Origin: CAYNRG01 sp047973125 | Lineage (GTDB): Bacteria > Bacillota_I > Bacilli_A > Erysipelotrichales > Erysipelotrichaceae | DNA: 55,369 nucleotides | Assembly: GCA_047973125.1 (NCBI GenBank) | Contig: JBKEBK010000007.1 | Coordinates: forward strand, 1-55,369 | Direction: 5' to 3' | Position numbers and translations under genes: made by a program | The notes under the pieces: generated by a model | Databases searched by the model: none | The model's input: the letters and a program-made list of their open reading frames with translations, nothing else | What the model was told of the DNA's origin: nothing | Shown here: piece by piece, positions 51,540 through 55,369 of the stretch | Layout of the letters: each line of letters begins with the position of its first letter | Numbering within the stretch: the first letter of the stretch is position 1

Positions 51540-51838
51540 ATCGGCAGCCTCTCAACCTTTCCAAGCATTAATTTAGCCGTTCCATTTCCTTTTAATTTTT
51601 TATATGGTACATTCATTTCTTCCAATTCTTCTAATTCTTCTACAGTTACACAACCACGTTTGATTATCTCATCGCATTTATTTAGTATGAGATACCTAAG
51701 CATTGATTTACTCGCTTCTGTAATGTGTGTAATATCTTTGAAATAATCAAGTAATTTAGTCATTAAAACCACGATAACCCAAATCCCAAAATTTAAAGAA
51801 TTAGTTATTAAGAACTTTATTATTTGCTCTAAAACCAT
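51515..51838 (-). CDS. Small phage protein with one membrane helix, next to the holin
   Basis: The 107-residue protein has one N-terminal membrane helix (about 17-33) followed by a cytosolic domain (SMLRYLILNKCDEII, EELEELEEM, LKGNGTAKLM). Proteins with this ILRYLL...LGGNGT-like ending lie beside holins in many Bacillota phages; the function is unknown. It is 3 bp downstream of the holin gene and ends the lysis module. Confidence 0.65.
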   Translation of the reverse strand: MVLEQIIKFLITNSLNFGIWVIVVLMTKLLDYFKDITHITEASKSMLRYLILNKCDEIIKRGCVTVEELEELEEMNVPYKKLKGNGTAKLMLGKVERLPIKKGVVTD

Positions 51839-51841
51839 TTA

Positions 51842-52102
51842 TCATTTATCACTTTTCATTAGTTGCTTAACTAATTGATGAAGTCCTGTACTTGCAAGTC
51901 CTGAAAACCCACCAACTACAAATGCATCGATACTTATACCGTTAGTAATAAACGCCAAAATAACCCCCAGTATCGCCACTACTGTCGGAATATACTTATT
52001 ATCAACATCTTTAATCCACATCTTCAAAATAAACCCCACCAATAAGCAACACGCTATAATTAATACATTTAAATACCCTTCTAAATTTAATAAATTTTCC
52101 AT
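51842..52102 (-). CDS. Phage holin (Hol44/phage_holin_5_2-like)
   Basis: The 86-residue protein has three hydrophobic segments (about 10-28, 37-55, 58-75) and a basic C-terminus (LVKQLMKSDK), with the central PTVVAILGVILAFITNG typical of this holin family. It should form the membrane lesions that release the endolysin. GGAAAAGAAGATG precedes the start. Confidence 0.8.
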   Translation of the reverse strand: MENLLNLEGYLNVLIIACCLLVGFILKMWIKDVDNKYIPTVVAILGVILAFITNGISIDAFVVGGFSGLASTGLHQLVKQLMKSDK

Positions 52103-52182
52103 CTTCTTTTCCTCTGCTTTCTATTTATTTTAATATTTTTTTATTCATTTACCTTATAACCGTTCTTTGTATCCATAAAAAA

Positions 52183-52202
52183 AGGTGAATATTATTTCAC
52201 CT
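52183..52202 (-). terminator. Terminator after the prophage lipoprotein gene
   Basis: AGGTGAA pairs with TTCACCT (6-nt loop), followed by seven T on the minus strand; it overlaps the lipoprotein stop codon. Confidence 0.82.
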
Positions 52203-52952
52203 AAATGTAAATAAGTGAGGGTTAAAAGAATCAGGATCAATTGTACCCCACCATAATACTCTTGATCTATCACTAACACCCTCTCCATCTACTTCATCAT
52301 AAAAACCTTTTAAATAATCATATTCTTTAATTCTCCAAATATAACAAGTTTTATCTCCATTAATAATTCTGAATGATTCATTTATATCATATCCTTTTGG
52401 AATATGCGTTGAGTATCTATAAATCACATACGGTATTTTTTTTCCATCTTTATCAATCATTTCAACTCCAAATACACCATCAATTAAATCATTATTTACT
52501 TCGCTACTTTCTACAAAATTATAGTTATCAGGCATATCTACTGGTACAGTTACATACATTAAATCATTTATATTTTCTCTATAGTGTGGGTATTCATTTT
52601 GAACTGCATCATCCTTTGTTATTGTAAATATTTTCCCTTTTTCTATACTAAGTTCATACAACCTAAACACGCTAGTTTCTGACCCATCTAACATAGGGAC
52701 TAACTCTCCATTACTAAACTCTTCAGTTTTCCCATCAGGATAAGTTACTACACCATCTACAACTGGATAATATTCATCAGCTTTATAAAGGTCAATGTTA
52801 ATCTTGCTTTCTGTAAAATCGTCTTCATAAACAACTGTTGTTGACTCTGGCGTTTCTATAATTACTGGAGTCTTAGTTGTTTGTTGTTCTTTTCTGTTTG
52901 AACTACAACCAACAACCAATAAAGCCATTAATAACACTACTATTTTTTTCAT
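52197..52952 (-). CDS. Lipoprotein of unknown function inside the lysis region
   Basis: The 251-residue protein has a lipoprotein signal (lipobox LVVGC, Cys16) and a Thr/Glu-rich linker before a domain I do not recognise (VVDGVVTYPDGKTEEFSNG; ending VLWWGTIDPDSFNPHLF). It sits between endolysin and holin genes with its own terminator, so it is a moron-like insertion. Phage lipoproteins often cause superinfection exclusion, but nothing in the sequence shows that here. Confidence 0.7.
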   Translation of the reverse strand: MKKIVVLLMALLVVGCSSNRKEQQTTKTPVIIETPESTTVVYEDDFTESKINIDLYKADEYYPVVDGVVTYPDGKTEEFSNGELVPMLDGSETSVFRLYELSIEKGKIFTITKDDAVQNEYPHYRENINDLMYVTVPVDMPDNYNFVESSEVNNDLIDGVFGVEMIDKDGKKIPYVIYRYSTHIPKGYDINESFRIINGDKTCYIWRIKEYDYLKGFYDEVDGEGVSDRSRVLWWGTIDPDSFNPHLFTFR

Positions 52953-53038
52953 TTTAAATTACTCTCCTTATGTATAGTATACACAAGCTTTATAAATTAA
53001 ACTATATTAAACACATATATTATTGGACCTCTACTTTA

Positions 53039-54286
53039 TTAATCTTTAATCCAATAACAAGTGCTGTCATATTGAGAATATCCCTCAATTCCTTGATATT
53101 TAACCTTTGCCCATTGATAACCATCTGCTTGTAAACCATCAACAAAATCAATTATTTCTACTTCTGAGCCAATCGGACAGAATTTTAAAATAGAAGCACT
53201 TGCCTTATTATTGAAGAACTTTAATTCAGAACGAACTCTAACACCAACTTTAGATATAACCATTTTTCTAGATAGTTTTGAATCATCATCTTTGTTTGGT
53301 TCTTTATTTGATGTATCTTCTTTTTTAAATAATGTTAGTACATTTGCAATTGGTCTACCTGTAAAAACCTTTTTATTGCCCTCTGTTATCATTTGAGAGC
53401 TTCCACCTCCATCAAATAACGATAAATGGCTCGCATTGAGCGTTTTAGCGAGTTTTACGCATTGTTTTGGTGTTAGGTGACCAGTTACAACCCCTAAAGC
53501 AAAATCGCCTGTATTCAGCCTTAAAAGTAGCGTTTGCGTGTTTGCCCTTGTTTTCTTACTTTCACCTACTGCAGTAGAATACTTATTAACTTCTTTCCCA
53601 TCATGGATAAGAATAGCTGCCGGACTACAAGCAAATTTAACTTCATTAGAACTTAACCAAAAATTTGAAGATAAGCCATAATGTAGTTCACCCTTTAAAT
53701 CTTGCCACAACGCTAACCAACTCGCTTGTTTTGGAGCTAGTTTAATTTGTGGTGTTAATTCAACACCATAATGCTGCCCATCTGACATATTGAAATAATT
53801 GGCATTAACCTTACAATAATGTACTCTATCATCATCAATCTTATCAATTGTTTTTCTTGCTTGATAATCAACTTTTCCTGTAGCTGACATCATACCAAGC
53901 TCTAATTCTTTAGAACCTTTATAAATATGAACTGTCTGTCTATCCCACAATATTTTTTGATAGCCATCTTTTAATTTAACTTCTTCTTTATCTTCATCTT
54001 TTGTCAATAAAAAAAGAAACTCATTCCAAGTTCCTTCCTGTCTAATTCTATGCGGACAATTCTTTTTGCTCCAATCAAAATGTTGTTTAACATTTTTTAA
54101 CGGGATACTAAACTGTTCCATTAATTGTTTAACGACTTCTACTGTATTATGGAATGCTAATTCATGTTTGTTTGCAATCTTTGTTGCCTCTAATTTGTTT
54201 GCTTCAACATCTACATTGTGAAGTTTCATAACCCCCTCAATTGCTGCTTGTTCTAATCCTAGTGCTTGTAAATCTTCTCTTTTCAT
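53039..54286 (-). CDS. Chimeric phage lysis-type protein: partial amidase, NAGPA-like domain, SH3
   Basis: 415 residues in four pieces. Residues 1-35 (MKREDLQALGLEQAAIEGVM) resemble the start of phage minor structural protein GP20. Residues about 45-90 match only the C-terminal part of amidase_2 endolysins (VKQHFDWSKKNCPHRI, then W..F). Residues about 100-325 are a phosphodiester-glycosidase (NAGPA) domain with NANYFN and LFDGGGSSQMI. Residues about 340-415 are a bacterial SH3 wall-binding domain. The amidase lacks its first zinc His and catalytic Glu. Position next to the holin suggests a lysin whose catalytic module has been replaced, or a recombination product. Confidence 0.78.
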   Translation of the reverse strand: MKREDLQALGLEQAAIEGVMKLHNVDVEANKLEATKIANKHELAFHNTVEVVKQLMEQFSIPLKNVKQHFDWSKKNCPHRIRQEGTWNEFLFLLTKDEDKEEVKLKDGYQKILWDRQTVHIYKGSKELELGMMSATGKVDYQARKTIDKIDDDRVHYCKVNANYFNMSDGQHYGVELTPQIKLAPKQASWLALWQDLKGELHYGLSSNFWLSSNEVKFACSPAAILIHDGKEVNKYSTAVGESKKTRANTQTLLLRLNTGDFALGVVTGHLTPKQCVKLAKTLNASHLSLFDGGGSSQMITEGNKKVFTGRPIANVLTLFKKEDTSNKEPNKDDDSKLSRKMVISKVGVRVRSELKFFNNKASASILKFCPIGSEVEIIDFVDGLQADGYQWAKVKYQGIEGYSQYDSTCYWIKD

Positions 54287-54318
54287 TTCTTTTTCCCTTC
54301 TTCTCTACGTTTTTTTAA

Positions 54319-54336
54319 CGTTGGTATCGACCAACG
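54319..54336. other. Perfect hairpin in the leader of the chimeric lysin gene
   Basis: CGTTGGT pairs with ACCAACG (7 bp, 4-nt loop) about 33 bp before the start codon. No T-run follows on the minus strand. Confidence 0.5.
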
Positions 54337-54372
54337 AGAGCTGCATACCTTTTAACGTGATGTGCAAGCACG

Positions 54373-54396
54373 AAAAAGCTACCGTTATTGATAGCT
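54373..54396 (-). terminator. Terminator-like hairpin
   Basis: On the minus strand AGCTATC pairs with GGTAGCT (one G-U), followed by five T. Confidence 0.65.
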
Positions 54397-54401
54397 CATA
54401 T

Positions 54402-54424
54402 AAAAAGCAACCCAATAAGGTCGC
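54402..54424 (-). terminator. Terminator after the YjcQ gene
   Basis: On the minus strand GCGACC pairs with GGTTGC (one G-U), followed by five T. Together with the next hairpin it separates the YjcQ unit from the lysis genes. Confidence 0.65.
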
Positions 54425-54436
54425 TAATTAATAAAT

Positions 54437-54763
54437 TTAAATAAAAGGTGTTGTGTCTTTTATTCCTTTAGCAAGGTTATAAAGTTTTTTCATTGTTGTA
54501 TTTTCTTCTAAATACTCTAAACCCTTTAAAGTTATTTTGATATTGTTCAAGTTTGTTATTGTTGGTTTAGTACTATGTACATACTCTTTTACTTCTACAC
54601 CTTTTATATATTCATTTTCAAGAAGTAATATAATTATACTGTTACGCATTTCTTCGCTTATCCCTAAACTTTGAGCCGTTATATAATCCGTATCAACTTC
54701 TTTATAATCCATTGAATTTGCTAAGTGTGAAAGTATTTTATAAATAATTTTGAATTGTCGCAT
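54437..54763 (-). CDS. YjcQ family winged-helix protein
   Basis: The 108-residue protein follows the YjcQ pattern: FKIIYKILSHLANSM, a central helix pair, and the C-terminal NIKITLKGLEYLEENTTMKKL. YjcQ proteins are common in Bacillota prophages; a DNA-binding role is presumed from the fold only. Confidence 0.82.
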   Translation of the reverse strand: MRQFKIIYKILSHLANSMDYKEVDTDYITAQSLGISEEMRNSIIILLLENEYIKGVEVKEYVHSTKPTITNLNNIKITLKGLEYLEENTTMKKLYNLAKGIKDTTPFI

Positions 54764-54785
54764 AAATCTCTCCTCTTATAAATTA

Positions 54786-54812
54786 AAAAGGAACTACATA
54801 AGTAAATTCCTT
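54786..54812 (-). terminator. Weak terminator after the 82-aa gene
   Basis: AAGGAA and TTCCTT pair across a 13-nt loop with TTTTT following on the minus strand. Confidence 0.5.
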
Positions 54813-55059
54813 AATACTTAAAACCGGGGTCAGTAAGATATTTCGGGTCAAAATAACCCATTGCGCACACGTCCTTATTTTCAGCGACACATTTATTAAT
54901 CATTTCTATGATTTCTTCCTCCGAATTAAGACCAAGAAGTGGAATAGTTGGGAAGTAGTCGCCAAAGGTATTGCGATAAAGGCTCAGTGCGGCCATAAAT
55001 TCTCCTATGTCTTCGGTTTCTTCTTCTACCCCTAATCTGAATTCTGATTCATCATTCAT
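54811..55059 (-). CDS. Hypothetical acidic protein (82 aa)
   Basis: I do not recognise the family. The protein is strongly acidic at the N-terminus (DESEFRLGVEEETEDIGEF) and has a helix LNSEEEIIEMINKCVAENKD followed by AMGYFDPKYLTD. GAAAGGAGG precedes the ATG. It lies in the prophage late region between YjcQ and another small gene. Confidence 0.6.
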   Translation of the reverse strand: MNDESEFRLGVEEETEDIGEFMAALSLYRNTFGDYFPTIPLLGLNSEEEIIEMINKCVAENKDVCAMGYFDPKYLTDPGFKY

Positions 55060-55069
55060 TTAATGGTTA

Positions 55070-55114
55070 CCTCCTTTCAATAAATTAAAATTTTTAATTT
55101 AATTTCACGAGTTT
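55070..55114 (-). repeat. 45-bp direct repeat, copy 1
   Basis: Matches 55325-55369 with two mismatches over 45 bp. It covers the last codons and stop of the 55105-55317 gene and the ribosome-binding site of the next gene, so it is a duplicated gene junction. Confidence 0.9.
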
Positions 55115-55317
55115 AGTATTCTCTCAATAATTACTTTTGCTCTTTCTTCACTAATGAACTCAAGGTCACTATCATTTATAAGTTTACGTTCCATATCAGA
55201 ATTTCTAGTCCATTCTTTATTACGTATAGATATACTTTCTATCACATAACGATCCGACTGTCTACCTATTTGTTTGACTTTATCATCATCTTCAAACCAT
55301 AATTTTAAATATTTCAT
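55105..55317 (-). CDS. Hypothetical protein (70 aa)
   Basis: No family recognised. The 70-residue charged protein (KYLKLWFEDDDKVKQIG ... SEERAKVIIERILNS) ends in TGA and has GAAAGGAGG before the ATG. Both its ends lie in copies of a 45-bp repeat, implying tandem duplication of small genes upstream. Confidence 0.6.
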   Translation of the reverse strand: MKYLKLWFEDDDKVKQIGRQSDRYVIESISIRNKEWTRNSDMERKLINDSDLEFISEERAKVIIERILNS

Positions 55318-55324
55318 AATCTAT

Positions 55325-55369
55325 CCTCCTTTCTATAAATCAAAATTTTTAATTTAATTTCACGAGTTT
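55325..55369 (-). repeat. 45-bp direct repeat, copy 2
   Basis: Second copy, ending exactly at the window edge. By analogy with copy 1, a further gene ending in ...NS-stop is expected just beyond the window. Confidence 0.85.

Larger units (their letters stand above)
48604..51540 (+). repeat. Array of six tandem paralogous mini-operons
   Basis: Six units of about 400-630 bp share one plan: a sigma-A promoter, GAAAGGAGG, peptide A (27-32 aa), an AGAGA/TCTCT stem over the A stop followed by a CCCC/GGGG stem, peptide B (24-31 aa), an RHH gene (units 3 and 6), an XRE gene (unit 2) or RHH debris (units 1, 4, 5), and a terminator of the form GGG-GTAAC-loop-GTTAC-CCC-T5+. Units 4 and 5 are nearly identical; unit 1 is the most diverged; unit 6 lacks B. 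Each unit is independently transcribed, so this is a diversifying gene family rather than one long operon. Function is unknown. Confidence 0.85.

Noticed and set aside
48604..51540. CRISPR array or plasmid iterons
   Set aside because: Repeat units are 400-630 bp, contain promoters, RBSs and reading frames, and are not short identical repeats with spacers; no replication or Cas gene is nearby.
54319..54336. Prophage attachment core at the CGTTGGT/ACCAACG hairpin
   Set aside because: It is a simple inverted repeat with no second copy in the window and no tRNA or integrase nearby.
1..55369. Mycoplasma-like code with TGA as Trp
   Set aside because: Tryptophan is encoded by TGG and the gene at 55105-55317 ends in TGA, so the standard bacterial code fits.

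Overview
The window looks like the chromosome of a low-GC, host- or gut-associated, fermentative Bacillota. The tRNAs encode their CCA ends, catabolite (cre) boxes are present, anaerobic ribonucleotide reductase (nrdDG) and L-lactate dehydrogenase are present, and stop codons are mostly TAA with occasional TGA. The gene set would suit an Erysipelotrichia-like lineage, but that placement is inference. The standard genetic code fits.

Bases 1-13,700 (minus strand) are housekeeping: a partial M18 aminopeptidase, dUTPase, a patatin-like phospholipase, cardiolipin synthase, a GNAT enzyme, a thioredoxin-fold lipoprotein, a PfkB sugar kinase with an altered catalytic motif, PepT, TypA/BipA, a split chromate transporter whose upstream half has lost its N-terminus, and nrdDG. 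A tRNA cluster follows (Val, Thr, Tyr, Gln, Lys, Gly), then a solitary ribbon-helix-helix (RHH) gene, then tRNA-Leu. TrxA and an antiporter with a PII-like protein come next.

Bases 17,200-25,800 (plus strand) hold an unusual sugar locus: an M81 (MlrC-like) peptidase, a PRD/EIIA-type regulator, a lactose/cellobiose-type PTS (EIIA, EIIB, EIIC) interleaved with two RDD membrane proteins, a GrdB-like protein and a ROK regulator. TTTCC-N8..14-GGAAA palindromes recur in front of its transcription units. Bases 25,800-32,700 (minus) are a xylose operon (xylA-F-G-H-B) with a promoter, a xylO-like operator and a perfect cre match. Bases 32,700-44,800 are a sialic-acid catabolic cluster: an Opp-type ABC transporter, nanA, a flavoprotein, nanK, nanE and an S1-SGNH fusion, with nanQ and an RpiR regulator divergent. 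ldh and a YfhO-like membrane protein follow.

From about 48,440 to the right edge the DNA appears to be the left end of a prophage or similar integrated element. It begins with an 18-bp sequence matching a tRNA 3' end, next to a minus-strand terminator on the chromosomal side. The element's late genes run toward it on the minus strand: small proteins, YjcQ, a chimeric endolysin, a lipoprotein, a holin and a TM accessory protein. Between att and the lysis genes is the most striking object in the window: six tandem, diverged mini-operons (48,600-51,540). Each has its own consensus promoter, a strong RBS, one or two membrane-type peptides of 24-32 residues that are too small for ordinary gene finders, an RHH or XRE regulator (or its debris), and a conserved terminator that overlaps the regulator's stop codon. 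Promoter operator type and regulator type change together in the XRE cassette. The solitary RHH gene at 14.6 kb, sitting inside the tRNA cluster, is a close paralogue (59 of 67 residues identical) and may be the scar of an earlier integration.
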